The notes below the pieces were generated by a model that saw only the letters and a list, made by a program, of their open reading frames with translations, was not told the origin of the DNA and did not search any database. A program made the translations under genes and the position numbers. A stretch of DNA of 64,000 nucleotides from Leucobacter muris (GTDB taxonomy: Bacteria > Actinomycetota > Actinomycetes > Actinomycetales > Microbacteriaceae): NCBI RefSeq assembly GCF_004028235.1, contig NZ_CP035037.1:2170001-2234000 (forward strand), in the 5' to 3' direction. Positions 52,111 to 62,800 of this stretch are shown here, piece by piece. Position 1 is the stretch's first letter, and each line of letters opens with the position of its first letter.

Positions 52111-52647
52111 ATGAAGCACGAGGACGAGGTCGACCGCATCATCGCAGACTGGACCCGCGCGCGGCCGGATCTCGATCTCGCGCCGCTCGCGATCTTCTCC
52201 CGGCTGTGGCGCGTCACGAAGCACCTCGACCGGGCCCGCGCGCACGCCTTCGAGCGGTCGGGGCTGGCCTCGTGGGAGTTCGACGTGCTCGCCGTGCTGC
52301 GCCGGGGCGGCGAGCCCTTCAAGCAGAGCCCCAAGGTGCTCGTGCAGCAGACGATGGTGTCGAGCGGCACGATGACGAACCGCATCGACCGCATGGTCGA
52401 GCGCGACCTCGTGCGCCGGCTCACCGACCCGAACGACGGCCGCGGCGTGCTCGTCGAGATGACGCCCCACGGGCTCACGCTCGTCGATGCGGCCATGACC
52501 CGGCTCAGCGACGCCGAGGAGCGCCTGCTCGGCGGCCTCGCCCGCTCGGAGCGCGAGCGGCTGTCGGTGCTGCTGCGCAGACTCGCACTCAGCGTCGACC
52601 GTTTCGAACCCGTGACCGGGCCGATCACGCTCCCCCAGACCGACTAG
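52111..52647 (+). CDS. MarR-family transcriptional regulator
   Basis: 178-aa winged-helix regulator. The DNA-binding region covers about residues 55-115 (SWEFDVLAVLRRGGEPFKQSPKVLVQQTMVSSGTMTNRIDRMVERDLVRRLTDPNDGRGVLVEMT), with the recognition helix and wing intact. GGAGAG precedes the ATG. The neighbours (tRNA-Gln, amidase) do not reveal its target; self-regulation through the upstream inverted repeat is possible. Confidence 0.93.
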   Translation: MKHEDEVDRIIADWTRARPDLDLAPLAIFSRLWRVTKHLDRARAHAFERSGLASWEFDVLAVLRRGGEPFKQSPKVLVQQTMVSSGTMTNRIDRMVERDLVRRLTDPNDGRGVLVEMTPHGLTLVDAAMTRLSDAEERLLGGLARSERERLSVLLRRLALSVDRFEPVTGPITLPQTD

Positions 52648-52780
52648 TCGGATCGCTCGCGCGATCCGTTCGCCCCCGGCCCCGCCGAACAGCACGGCGC
52701 TGCGCCCGCCCGTCGGCGGCCTCGGGGCCGCCGACTCGGGGCTCGGCGGAGTCGGAGCGTCGCGGGCTCAGCAGGCGGGC

Positions 52781-54487
52781 TCAGGCGCCGGGCAGCACCC
52801 GATCCTCGGGCAGCGCCGGCGTCGATGCTGGGGGCCGGCGCAGGGTGCCGGATTCTCCGCCCTCGAACGCGGCGGCGTAACCGAGCAGAGCGGGATCGCT
52901 GTAGGCGGCTCCGGCGAAGGTGAGGCCGACCGGCATACCGATGTCGCTCATCACGCCCATCGCGACGGTCACGCTCGGGATGCCGAGGTGGCGCAGCGCG
53001 TAGTTGCCGTTCGAGAAGAACACGCCGTTCGACCAGGCGTGGTCGGCGGCCTCCATGTCGCGCTCGGCGTTCTCGCGGGCGACGTCGGCGTTCGCCGGGA
53101 AGACCACTCCGTCGAAGCCGTTCTCGTCGAGCCAGCGCTCGAAGAGATCCTCGCGCAGCTGCACGAGAGCGCGCAGCCCGCCGGCGAAGTCGGCGCGCTC
53201 GCGCGGATCCGGGATGCCGCGCTTCGCGTAGGCCACGGTCTCGCGGTAGCGGTTCTCGTAGTCCTCGACCTCTTCGTAGCGGTCGGGCAGCGTGCCGGGG
53301 GGCTGCGGGAAGATCCGGTCCGGATCCACCACCGCGAGCTCGGGGATCGCAGCGTCGCCGTTCGCCTTCAGGAAGTCGTCCCACCCGAAGGCGAGGAAGT
53401 CGGTGAACTCGGTGTCCATCCATCCCTCGGGCAGCACGCCGAGCGCGCCGACATTCTCCTGCCCGGGGCGATCGCCCTCGTACTGCTCGATGAGCGGGAA
53501 GCCGGTCTCCACGAGCTCGGCTCCGAGCGACTCGAGGCGGGCCCTCGCCCGGTCGAAGAGCTCGAGCACGGCGGGGCGCACCGCGATCGGGAAGTCCGGA
53601 TCCTCGCCGAGGTACATCTTCGGCACCGCGAAGCGCTTGCCCGCGAGTGCTGCGGGGTCGGCGATGTCGAGGTACGAGGCGGGGCGGTGCTCGCTCGGCT
53701 TCGGCAGGGCGACGACGCTCTGGTTGCGCCAGAAGTCGCCCCGGGTGACGGGGTCGTCCTGCACGAGCACGTCGAGCACGCGCAGCATGTCGGGCATCGA
53801 GCGGGTGTGCGGCACCACCACGTCGCGGGCGGGGAACAGAGGCCAGTTGCCCCGGATCGAGAGCAGGCCCCAGCTCGGCGTGTAGGCGCACAGTCCGTTG
53901 TTCGAGGCGGGGCTGCGGCCGCTCGACACCGTCTCCTCTCCCATGCCGAACACGGCGAGGTTGGCTGCGGTGGAGACGCCCGACCCGTTCGAGGAGCCCG
54001 AGGCGTAGGCCGCGGCGAGATAGTCGCGGTTGTAGGGGCTCTCGGCGCGGCCGTAGACCCCGCGCTGCATGCCGCCGTCGGCCATCGGGGGCATGTTCGT
54101 CTTGCCGATCAGCACCGCCCCGGCCTCGCGCAGCTTCGCGACCGAGAACGCGTCCCACTGCGCGACGAGGTGTTCGAACGCCGGCGACCCCGAGGCGACG
54201 GTGAGGCCCTCGACCATGTACGAGTCTTTCACGGTGAACGGCACGCCCTCGAGCGGGCGCGCCTCGCCCGCGGCGTACCGGCGGTCCGACTCGGCGGCCT
54301 GCTGCAGCGCCTCGGGGTTGGGCACGACGATCGCGTTCAGGCCGTCCTCGCCCCGGTCGTAGGCCTCGATGCGGGCGAGGTACCGCCCGGTGAGCCAGGT
54401 GCTCGTGATCTCGCCGCGGCGCAGCGCTCCGAGCACGTCGTCGATGCTCGCCTCGATCAGCTCGAACGCTTCGGTGCGGTCGCTCAT
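52781..54487 (-). CDS. Amidase signature family hydrolase
   Basis: 568-aa amidase. The catalytic Lys lies in TVKDSYMVEG near residue 90; the cis-Ser lies in SGSSNGSGVSTAANLA; and the nucleophile Ser is expected in GEETVSSGRSPASNNG, which corresponds to the usual GSDTGGSIRxPA but is atypical. Substrates may be amides or N-acylated compounds. The ATG at 54487 is favoured because an upstream extension has no family similarity. It is divergent from a TetR gene across a CTGAAA palindrome. Confidence 0.92.
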   Translation of the reverse strand: MSDRTEAFELIEASIDDVLGALRRGEITSTWLTGRYLARIEAYDRGEDGLNAIVVPNPEALQQAAESDRRYAAGEARPLEGVPFTVKDSYMVEGLTVASGSPAFEHLVAQWDAFSVAKLREAGAVLIGKTNMPPMADGGMQRGVYGRAESPYNRDYLAAAYASGSSNGSGVSTAANLAVFGMGEETVSSGRSPASNNGLCAYTPSWGLLSIRGNWPLFPARDVVVPHTRSMPDMLRVLDVLVQDDPVTRGDFWRNQSVVALPKPSEHRPASYLDIADPAALAGKRFAVPKMYLGEDPDFPIAVRPAVLELFDRARARLESLGAELVETGFPLIEQYEGDRPGQENVGALGVLPEGWMDTEFTDFLAFGWDDFLKANGDAAIPELAVVDPDRIFPQPPGTLPDRYEEVEDYENRYRETVAYAKRGIPDPRERADFAGGLRALVQLREDLFERWLDENGFDGVVFPANADVARENAERDMEAADHAWSNGVFFSNGNYALRHLGIPSVTVAMGVMSDIGMPVGLTFAGAAYSDPALLGYAAAFEGGESGTLRRPPASTPALPEDRVLPGA

Positions 54488-54552
54488 GGATCCTCGTCTC
54501 TCTGCTGCTGCCCCGAAAGGGGGCATTGCCACGGTCGGCGGTGCGCCGTATC

Positions 54553-54568
54553 CTGAAAATAGTTTCAG
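54553..54568. promoter_or_regulatory. Operator CTGAAA-N4-TTTCAG
   Basis: CTGAAAATAGTTTCAG has perfect 6-bp arms and is the only AT-rich stretch between the amidase and TetR genes. It lies 59 bp from the TetR start and 66 bp from the amidase start, where it can block both promoters. Confidence 0.65.
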
Positions 54569-54626
54569 TTCTGAGCGGCCGGGTGTCAAGTGACCCCGTC
54601 CGCCCGCGCGGCGAAAAGGGGGCGGC

Positions 54627-55307
54627 ATGGGGAACGACGCCCGCGAGCGCATCATCGAGGCGTGCGAGCGCGTGATCGCGCGGGGCGGGCTGCGCGGCTT
54701 CCGCATGGGCGACGTCGCGCGCGAGGCCGGGGTCTCGATCGGGCTGCTCTCGTACCACTTCGGCGACCGCGACGGGCTGCTGCAGGCCGCCCTCGATCAC
54801 GTGAACGAGAGCGCGGCGCGGCGCGCGGCCGCGGGGGCGGGCGGAGCCGCGACCGCCGGGGCGGGCGCGCTCCCCGAGGGGGATGCGAGCAGCGCGGAGG
54901 ATCGCCTCGCGGCACTGCTGTGCTCGGAGTTCGGCGATGAGCCGCAGGTGCGCGCCGGATCGACGGCGTGGAACGAGCTGCGGGCCGCAGCCGTCTTCGA
55001 CGAGGCGCGGGCCGCGGCCGTCGCCCGATCCACCTCGGACTGGCAGCGCGCCGTGCGGCGGCTGCTCGCCGAGGCGGCGCCGCGCACCGACCCCGACGAG
55101 GCCGCGCTGATCCTGACCTCCCTCGTCGAGGGGCTCTCCGGCCGCTGGCTCACGGGCCAGCTCACGGCCGAGGAGGCCCAGCGAGCCGTCCGGGCGGCGC
55201 TGCGGCCGCTCATCGCGGCTGGCGCCCCGCCCGGCGCCGAAACCGGCTCCGCGGCCTCCGCCGCCGCCGACCCCGTCCCGCCCGCGACCGGCCCCGGCCG
55301 GGGTTAG
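54627..55307 (+). CDS. TetR-family regulator of the amidase/permease group
   Basis: 226-aa repressor. The helix-turn-helix is at residues 5-50 (ARERIIEACERVIARGGLRGFRMGDVAREAGVSIGLLSYHFGDRDGLL), with a BetI-like C-terminal domain. An Ala/Gly-rich insert lies at about 65-85, and the last 30 residues are Ala/Pro-rich. It is followed 36 bp later by an amino-acid permease gene, so the permease, the amidase and the regulator probably form one functional unit. Confidence 0.92.
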   Translation: MGNDARERIIEACERVIARGGLRGFRMGDVAREAGVSIGLLSYHFGDRDGLLQAALDHVNESAARRAAAGAGGAATAGAGALPEGDASSAEDRLAALLCSEFGDEPQVRAGSTAWNELRAAAVFDEARAAAVARSTSDWQRAVRRLLAEAAPRTDPDEAALILTSLVEGLSGRWLTGQLTAEEAQRAVRAALRPLIAAGAPPGAETGSAASAAADPVPPATGPGRG

Positions 55308-55343
55308 ACTCGGTCGGGCGAACCCGCCCGATGAAAGGACGAC

Positions 55344-56795
55344 ATGACCGAGACCGCCGCCCAGGCGCCGCACGAAGAGCTCCAACGAGGCCTCTCGAAC
55401 CGGCATCTCCAGCTCATCGCGATCGGCGGAGCCATCGGCACCGGGCTGTTCCTCGGGTCGGGCAAGGTCATCAGCCTCACCGGGCCCTCGGTGCTCTTCA
55501 TCTACGCGGTGATCGGCTGCATGATGTTCTTCCTCATGCGCGCCCTCGGCGAGCTGCTGCTGTCGAACCTGAACTACAAGACCTTCGGCGACATCGCGAA
55601 GGATCTCATCGGGCCGTGGGCCGGCTACTTCGTCTCGTGGACCTACTGGCTCACCTGGGTGGTCATCTGCGTGGCCGACATCATCGCCATCACCAGCTAC
55701 GTCTCCTACATCAACGCCTCCATTCCGGCCTGGGTGCCGGCGCTCATCACCGCCGCCGTGCTCACCGTGCTCAACCTGCAGCCCGTGAGGTTCTTCGGCG
55801 AGTTCGAGTTCTGGTTCTCGATCATCAAGATCGTGGCGATCCTCGCGCTCATCGCGACGGGCATCGTGCTGCTCGTCACCGGCTTCGAGAACCCCGACAC
55901 CGGCACCCGCTCGTCGCTCGCCCACCTCTGGGACCACGGCGGCCTCTTCCCCTTCGGGGCGAGCAGCTTCCTGCTCGGCTTCCAGCTCGGCATCTTCTCG
56001 TTCATCGGCGTCGAGCTCGTCGGAACGGCCGCGGCCGAGACGAAGGATCCCCACCGCAACCTGCCGCGCGCGATCAACTCCATCGTGGTGCGCGTGCTCA
56101 TCTTCTACATCGGCGCACTCACCGTGATCATGGCGATCACCCCCTGGGACAAGCTCGACCCCGACCGCAGCCCCTTCGTGACGACGTTCGCCTACGCGGG
56201 CTTCGGCGCGGCGGCCTTCGCGATCAACCTCGTGGTGCTCACCTCGGCCGCGTCGAGCGCGAACTCCGGCTTCTACTCGGGCACCCGCATGATGCACGCC
56301 CTCGCCCACGACGGGCACGCGCCGTCGCGCTTCGCCCTCACCGACAGCCGGGGCGTGCCGCGGCGCGCGGTCTTCTTCTCGGCGGTGTTCGTGTTCTCGG
56401 CGGTGCCGATCCTGCTGCTCGGCGAGAGCGTGATCGAGGCGTTCACCTTCGTCACCTCGGTCGCATCGACGTTCATCCTCTTCATCTGGAGCATGATCGC
56501 CATCAGTTTCATCCAGTACCTGCGCAAGCACCCCGAGCGGCACGCGGGGTCGTCGTTCAAGACGCCGCTGCCCCGGATCGTGCCGTGGGCGGTGCTCGTC
56601 TTCTTCGCGTTCATCCTCGTCACGCTGGCGCTCGCCGAGGACACGCGTCTGCCGCTGCTGTTCACCCCGATCTGGTTCATCGTGCTCGGCGCGATGTGGA
56701 GCGTGACGAAGCGCCGCCTGATCCGGGAGGGCCGTCCGCTCACCGCCCCCGTCGAACTGCCCGAGCTCGGCGACGGCGCCCGGCACGGAGGCTGA
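55344..56795 (+). CDS. Amino acid permease (AAT family, GABA/D-Ser/D-Ala/Gly type)
   Basis: 483-aa proton symporter with 12 helices. The AAT signature is clear: LSNRHLQLIAIGGAIGTGLFLGSGKVISLTGPSVLF at the start, FIGVELVGTAAAETKDPHRNLPRAINSIV, and SANSGFYSGTRMMHALAHDG. It is close to CycA-type D-serine/D-alanine/glycine permeases. It may take up the amino acid released or consumed by the amidase. The ATG follows GAAAGGACG. Confidence 0.94.
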   Translation: MTETAAQAPHEELQRGLSNRHLQLIAIGGAIGTGLFLGSGKVISLTGPSVLFIYAVIGCMMFFLMRALGELLLSNLNYKTFGDIAKDLIGPWAGYFVSWTYWLTWVVICVADIIAITSYVSYINASIPAWVPALITAAVLTVLNLQPVRFFGEFEFWFSIIKIVAILALIATGIVLLVTGFENPDTGTRSSLAHLWDHGGLFPFGASSFLLGFQLGIFSFIGVELVGTAAAETKDPHRNLPRAINSIVVRVLIFYIGALTVIMAITPWDKLDPDRSPFVTTFAYAGFGAAAFAINLVVLTSAASSANSGFYSGTRMMHALAHDGHAPSRFALTDSRGVPRRAVFFSAVFVFSAVPILLLGESVIEAFTFVTSVASTFILFIWSMIAISFIQYLRKHPERHAGSSFKTPLPRIVPWAVLVFFAFILVTLALAEDTRLPLLFTPIWFIVLGAMWSVTKRRLIREGRPLTAPVELPELGDGARHGG

Positions 56796-56821
56796 GCGCG
56801 GTCGCCGATCCGCGCCGAGGA

Positions 56822-58048
56822 TCAGGCGAAGGCCGAGACGCCCGTGATGTCGCGGCCGATGATGAGCGCCTGCACGGTCTCGGTGCCCTCGTAGGTGTGC
56901 AGCGCCTCGATGTCGGCGAAGTGCCGGCCCGCGCGGTTCTCGAGCAGGATGCCGTTGCCGCCCAGCAGGTCGCGCGCGTTCGCGACCATCTCGCGGGCGG
57001 TGCGGGTGGCGGTGTACTTGCCGAGCGACGCGCCGGGCCCCGACAGCTCGCCCCGCTCCTCCGCACGGGTCAGCGACATGAGCAGCGTCTGCAGCCCGGT
57101 GAGCTGCGAGAGCATCTGGGCGAGGCGCGACTGCACGATCTGCGAGGCTGCGAGGGGACGCCCGAACTGCACGCGCTGCTTCGCGTAGTGCACGGCGGTC
57201 TCGTAGACCGCCGTCGCCTGGCCGAGCGCACCCCAGGCGACGCCGAGACGGGTGGCCTGCAGCACGCGGGCCGTGTCCTTGAAGCTGCGCGCGCCGGGCA
57301 GCTTCGCCCCGGCGGGCACGCGCACGCCGTCGAGCTCGATGTGCGCCTGCCAGATGGCGCGCAGCGACATCTTGCCCTCGATGGTGGTGGCGCGGTAGCC
57401 GGGGGCGTCCTGCGGCACGATGAAGCCCTGCACCTGGCCGTCATCGCCGCGCGCCCACACGACGGCGATGCGCCCCACGCTGCCCGAGCCGATCCACTTC
57501 TTGTGGCCCGTGATGACGTAGCCGTCGTCACTCGACTCGGCGCGGGTCTCGAGGCTCACGGAGTCGGATCCGTGCGTGGGCTCCGTCAGCGCGAAGGCTC
57601 CGAGTTCGAGGCCGCGGGCCATGGGCTCGAGCCAGTGCCGCCGCTGCTCATCGGAGCCGCACTCCGCGATGGAGCGCATCGCGAGACCGCCCTGCACCCC
57701 CACGATCGTGGCGATCGACCCGTCGCCGCGCGACAGCTCCATGGTGGTGAGGCTCGCGGCGAGCAGGCTCTGCTCGGGGAAGCCCGCGACGTCGACTCCG
57801 TCGCGCAGCAGGTCGAGGTCTCCGAGACGTTTCGCGAGGTCGAGCGGGTACTCGGCGCGGTCCCAGATGCCGGCGATCACCGGGCGCACCTCGTTCTGCA
57901 CGAATTCGCGCGCACGGTCGCGGTAGGCGAGGTCTTCGGCCGAGATGCCGCGGAACACTCCGGCGACATCGGGATCGAGCGGCTGCCAGAGGTCGTACTC
58001 GGGCTCCTGCGTTCCGAGCGCCACGGGCGACGTGCTGTTCTGCGACAT
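56822..58048 (-). CDS. Acyl-CoA dehydrogenase (glutaryl-CoA dehydrogenase-like)
   Basis: 408-aa FAD flavoprotein that oxidises an acyl-CoA. FAD/substrate segments: FALTEPTHGSDS, KKWIGSGSVGRIAVVWARGDDGQV, KMSLRAIWQAHIELDGV and the C-terminal LLGGNGILLENRAGRHFADIEALHTYEGTETVQALIIGRDITG, where the Glu of the HTYEGT motif is the usual catalytic base. GGAGGACC precedes the ATG at 58048, which is preferred to an upstream in-frame ATG. The sequence resembles glutaryl-CoA dehydrogenase, but another short-chain acyl-CoA is possible. A TetR gene is divergent. Confidence 0.9.
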   Translation of the reverse strand: MSQNSTSPVALGTQEPEYDLWQPLDPDVAGVFRGISAEDLAYRDRAREFVQNEVRPVIAGIWDRAEYPLDLAKRLGDLDLLRDGVDVAGFPEQSLLAASLTTMELSRGDGSIATIVGVQGGLAMRSIAECGSDEQRRHWLEPMARGLELGAFALTEPTHGSDSVSLETRAESSDDGYVITGHKKWIGSGSVGRIAVVWARGDDGQVQGFIVPQDAPGYRATTIEGKMSLRAIWQAHIELDGVRVPAGAKLPGARSFKDTARVLQATRLGVAWGALGQATAVYETAVHYAKQRVQFGRPLAASQIVQSRLAQMLSQLTGLQTLLMSLTRAEERGELSGPGASLGKYTATRTAREMVANARDLLGGNGILLENRAGRHFADIEALHTYEGTETVQALIIGRDITGVSAFA

Positions 58049-58126
58049 TGCGGGTCCTCCCTGCGCCGCCGGGGTTGGGGGTCGCTGCGGAGGAGGCGAC
58101 GGTACGGCGCGTGATTCGAGCATGTC

Positions 58127-58141
58127 TGAGACTCCGTCTCA
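58127..58141. promoter_or_regulatory. Operator TGAGAC-N3-GTCTCA
   Basis: TGAGACTCCGTCTCA is a palindrome with perfect 6-bp arms, about 80 bp upstream of the acyl-CoA dehydrogenase start and 108 bp from the TetR start. It is the probable binding site of the TetR encoded at 58249. Confidence 0.65.
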
Positions 58142-58248
58142 TGTCAAGATCCCATTCGCTCGATAGAGGCCTGCGCACTGGCGCCGGCTATCAGATCCAA
58201 CGAATGAAACCCAGTACCAGCTCGGCGAAAACGTGATACCGTCGGCGT

Positions 58249-58932
58249 ATGCCAGCGAAGCCCCCGCCCGCGCCAGCCGATCAGCAGAGCTCGGTCGCCG
58301 CCATCCGCCGTCTCGCCGAGCAGGGCTACGAGGCGACGACGGCCGGCGACCTGGCCGACGCGGTCGGCATGAGTCGCAGCACGTTCTTCCGCCGCTTCGG
58401 CAGCAAGGACGACGTGATCTTCGCCGACCACGACCACGCGCTCGCCCAGCTCGAGGGGTTCCTCGGCGCCACCGACCTCGACCCGGGCGAGGCCCTGGTC
58501 GAGGGCACGGCCGACGTGCTGCGCCTGCTGGTGCGCGACCCCGAGGCCGCCCGGCTGCGCTTCGAGCTGATGCACGACACCCCGGCGCTGCGCGACCGCG
58601 AGCTAGTGATCACGCACCGCTACGAGCGCGTCTTCGCGCGCTACATCCGCCGAGTGCAGCAGCCCGCGACGCCCGGCTGGGTGGCGCCGGCCCTGGCCGC
58701 GTCGCTCGTGGCGGTGCACAACGCGACGCTGCGCGACTGGCTTCGGGATCGGATCGCCGACGCCCCGCGGGCCGTCACCCGGGATCTGCACCGGCTCGTG
58801 GCGCTCTACGAGCGCTGGCTCTCGGACGAGGGAGATCGGCAGCGGGTGCTGGTCGCGGTCTACGACGCCTCCGGATCGGCCGACGCCGTGCTGGGCGCGG
58901 TCGCCGCGCAGCTCGGTCGCGAGAGCCGCTGA
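58249..58932 (+). CDS. TetR-family transcriptional regulator
   Basis: 227-aa repressor. The helix-turn-helix lies at about residues 15-60 (VAAIRRLAEQGYEATTAGDLADAVGMSRSTFFRRFGSKDDVIFADHDHAL). The remainder is a ligand domain with no clear relative. It is divergent from the acyl-CoA dehydrogenase gene, which it most likely controls, possibly sensing an acyl-CoA as many TetR regulators of such genes do. Confidence 0.92.
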   Translation: MPAKPPPAPADQQSSVAAIRRLAEQGYEATTAGDLADAVGMSRSTFFRRFGSKDDVIFADHDHALAQLEGFLGATDLDPGEALVEGTADVLRLLVRDPEAARLRFELMHDTPALRDRELVITHRYERVFARYIRRVQQPATPGWVAPALAASLVAVHNATLRDWLRDRIADAPRAVTRDLHRLVALYERWLSDEGDRQRVLVAVYDASGSADAVLGAVAAQLGRESR

Positions 58933-59038
58933 GTCGGGCGCGCCGGCGCCTCGGGGCTCGGGCGACCGACACGACCGGCCTCCCGCCACGGGGGCCGGGG
59001 CGGGGATCCGCCGAGGCTCCGGCAGGCCGGTCCGCGCC

Positions 59039-59689
59039 TCAGAAGAGGGTGACGACCGCGCCGTCCGCTCGGCGCAGCTCCAGCCGATAGCCCGGCCGAT
59101 CGCCCGCGACGATCTGCGCCGCGCCGTCGCCGAGGCCGAGTGCGGCCGTTAACTCGCGCAGGGGCTCGGGATCGGGCTCGACCCGCACCAGCGAGACCAG
59201 CTCGATCGACGGGATGTCCCCCAGTCCCGGCTGCGGCGTCGATCCCCAATCGATGAGGAAGGGCGTGTCGAGTCGATCCTCCCCGGTACCCGTGAGTCGC
59301 CACTCCAGCAGTTCGCCGCCCGGGGTGCGCCGGGAGAGATCCCGAACGTCTCCGGGGTCGTAGCCCCGGTCGCGCGCGGCGGCGACCGTCGCGTCGATGT
59401 CGTCGGGGTGCACCGAGTAGGCGCGCACGCTCGGGCTCTGCAGGGCGTCGATCCCGAACGTCGCGGGCGGTGCCTCCCCCGCGCGCACCGGGTCGGGGCC
59501 GATGAGCTCGAGGTACTGCGGGCCGCGCGCTCCGCCGATCGTCAGCGCGACGAGCGCGTTGGCCGTGCCCGTGGGGTGGGCCCCTCCCCGCACTGCCACG
59601 ACGCCGGTGCGCTCGGCGAACCAGGAGACGAGCGAGGCGAGGTCGGGGCCGGCGATGACGACGTGGTCCAGCAGTCGAGGGATGCTCAT
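59039..59689 (-). CDS. VOC-superfamily (glyoxalase-like) protein
   Basis: 216-aa protein with the first VOC motif set at the N-terminus (LLDHVVIAGPDLASLVSWFAERTG) and a second module starting near residue 140 (SIELVSLVRVEPDPEPLRELTAALGL). It belongs to the glyoxalase-like domain group typically found in Actinobacteria. A complete metal-ligand set cannot be assigned with confidence, so the function is open (isomerase, dioxygenase or binding protein). It is monocistronic. Confidence 0.85.
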   Translation of the reverse strand: MSIPRLLDHVVIAGPDLASLVSWFAERTGVVAVRGGAHPTGTANALVALTIGGARGPQYLELIGPDPVRAGEAPPATFGIDALQSPSVRAYSVHPDDIDATVAAARDRGYDPGDVRDLSRRTPGGELLEWRLTGTGEDRLDTPFLIDWGSTPQPGLGDIPSIELVSLVRVEPDPEPLRELTAALGLGDGAAQIVAGDRPGYRLELRRADGAVVTLF

Positions 59690-60020
59690 GGGGTGCCTTC
59701 CGATGCTCGGGTCGTTCCGGCCTCGGGCTGCGCTCGCGGGTGCGCTCGCGGGGTGCGCCGGATCGGAGGGCCCGGCCGGGCCCTGAGCAGAGTCCACCAC
59801 AGACGCGAGGCGACCGGAACGGCCCCCGTCACACTCCGTAAAGGCCGCCGGAAGGATGCCGCAGAAGCGGCCGGCCCGAGAGGAGGCCTCCGCGACCAGA
59901 GGACGGGCGCGGCACCGCCCGCACGGGGTGGTCTCGCCGCGGAGGCATACTCTCGGTGGGAGGAGTGCCGCATCCCGCCTTCGATGGGCGTGTGACCGTC
60001 CGCGATCCGCTCCCCCGCCG
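59690..60020. other. 331-bp intergenic stretch
   Basis: The gap between the VOC gene (-) and the FetB-like gene (+) shows no convincing gene, RNA or strong inverted repeat. An open frame continues upstream of the FetB start to 59856 but lacks family similarity there. Promoters for both genes should lie here. Confidence 0.4.
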
Positions 60021-60770
60021 ATGCCTGACCCCGACGCCCTGATCCCGACGATCGCCGGGATCGCGGTGCTCGTCGCACTCGGCGCCGTCGTGCTGCGCAC
60101 CGCGGGAGTGACCGGCTGGTGGGCTCCGGCGGTCGCGGTGCTGCGCGGCGGCCTGCAGCTCGCCGCGCTGAGCATCGTGCTGACGGGTGCGATCGGCGAT
60201 CCGCTCTGGGTAACGGTCGCGCTCGCGGTGATGTTCACCGTCGCGTCGGTGACGAGCGCCCGTCGCGTCGCGTGGACGTGGCGCAGCTTCGGGATCATCG
60301 CCTCGGGCATGCTCGCGGGCGTGTCGATGACGCTGGCCGTCATCTTCGCGACGGGCGCGGTCGAACTCGCGCCGCGCTACCTCCTCGCGCTGGGCGGCAT
60401 TCTGATCGGCAACGCGATGACGGTGGCGACCCTCGCGGCGCGTCATGTGCACGAGCGCATCGACCAGCACTGGGACGAGGTCGAGGGATGGTTCGCGCTC
60501 GGCGCCGCACCGCGGCAGGCGACCGCCGGGTTCGCGAGGCGGGCCATCGGCGAGGCACTCGTGCCCTCGACCGACCAGACCAGAACGACGGGGCTCGTCG
60601 CGCTGCCCGGCGCCTTCATCGGGGCGATCTTCGGGGGCCTCGACCCGATCGACGCGGGCCGCTTCCAGATCGTCGTGCTCGCCGGGATCCTGGCGGCGGG
60701 CGCCATCACCGCGGTCATCGTGGCCCGAGGCCTCGCCCCGGTGCATCAGCGCCCGCTGCCGCATCGCTGA
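60021..60770 (+). CDS. FetB/YbbM-like ABC permease (UPF0014)
   Basis: 249-aa membrane protein with about seven hydrophobic helices. Family segments: LRTAGVTGWWAPAVAVLRGGLQLAALSIVL and, in the middle, LALGGILIGNAMTVATLAARHVHE; near the end LPGAFIGAIFGGLDPIDAGRFQIVVLAGILAAGAITAVIVARGLA. In E. coli FetAB exports iron and resists oxidative stress. No FetA-type ATPase gene is next to it here, so it either uses a distant ATPase or acts differently. The ATG at 60021 gives the usual family length. Confidence 0.9.
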   Translation: MPDPDALIPTIAGIAVLVALGAVVLRTAGVTGWWAPAVAVLRGGLQLAALSIVLTGAIGDPLWVTVALAVMFTVASVTSARRVAWTWRSFGIIASGMLAGVSMTLAVIFATGAVELAPRYLLALGGILIGNAMTVATLAARHVHERIDQHWDEVEGWFALGAAPRQATAGFARRAIGEALVPSTDQTRTTGLVALPGAFIGAIFGGLDPIDAGRFQIVVLAGILAAGAITAVIVARGLAPVHQRPLPHR

Positions 60771-60836
60771 TCCGAGCGATTCGGCGACACCGGCGGATCC
60801 GGCGAGCGCGGACCGTCCGACCGGTCGGCGACGCGG

Positions 60837-62663
<1,827 letters not shown>

Positions 62664-62787
62664 AACCCGTCCAGTCTAGTGAGCGCCTCGTCGCCGGGGC
62701 TGTGCGCTGGGAACTCGGAGCTGGGACGCCGTCGCGGCAGCACCTGAGGATCCGCTCCACATTCATCAGATGAAGAGAAGTGTTGCC

Positions 62788-62793
62788 TAATAT
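62788..62793 (+). promoter_or_regulatory. Possible -10 element of a leaderless transcript
   Basis: TAATAT ends seven bases before the ATG at 62801, so the transcript would start at or near that ATG. The symmetric TGCCT-N8-AGGCA (62784-62801) surrounds it and may be a metal-dependent repressor site, in keeping with the iron-related neighbours. Both are inferred from position and sequence. Confidence 0.45.
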
Positions 62794-62800
62794 TGCAGGC

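Noticed and set aside
52644..56786. A 1380-codon minus-strand open frame
   Set aside because: Spans antisense to the amino-acid permease and TetR genes and reads out of frame through the amidase gene; low-complexity translation.
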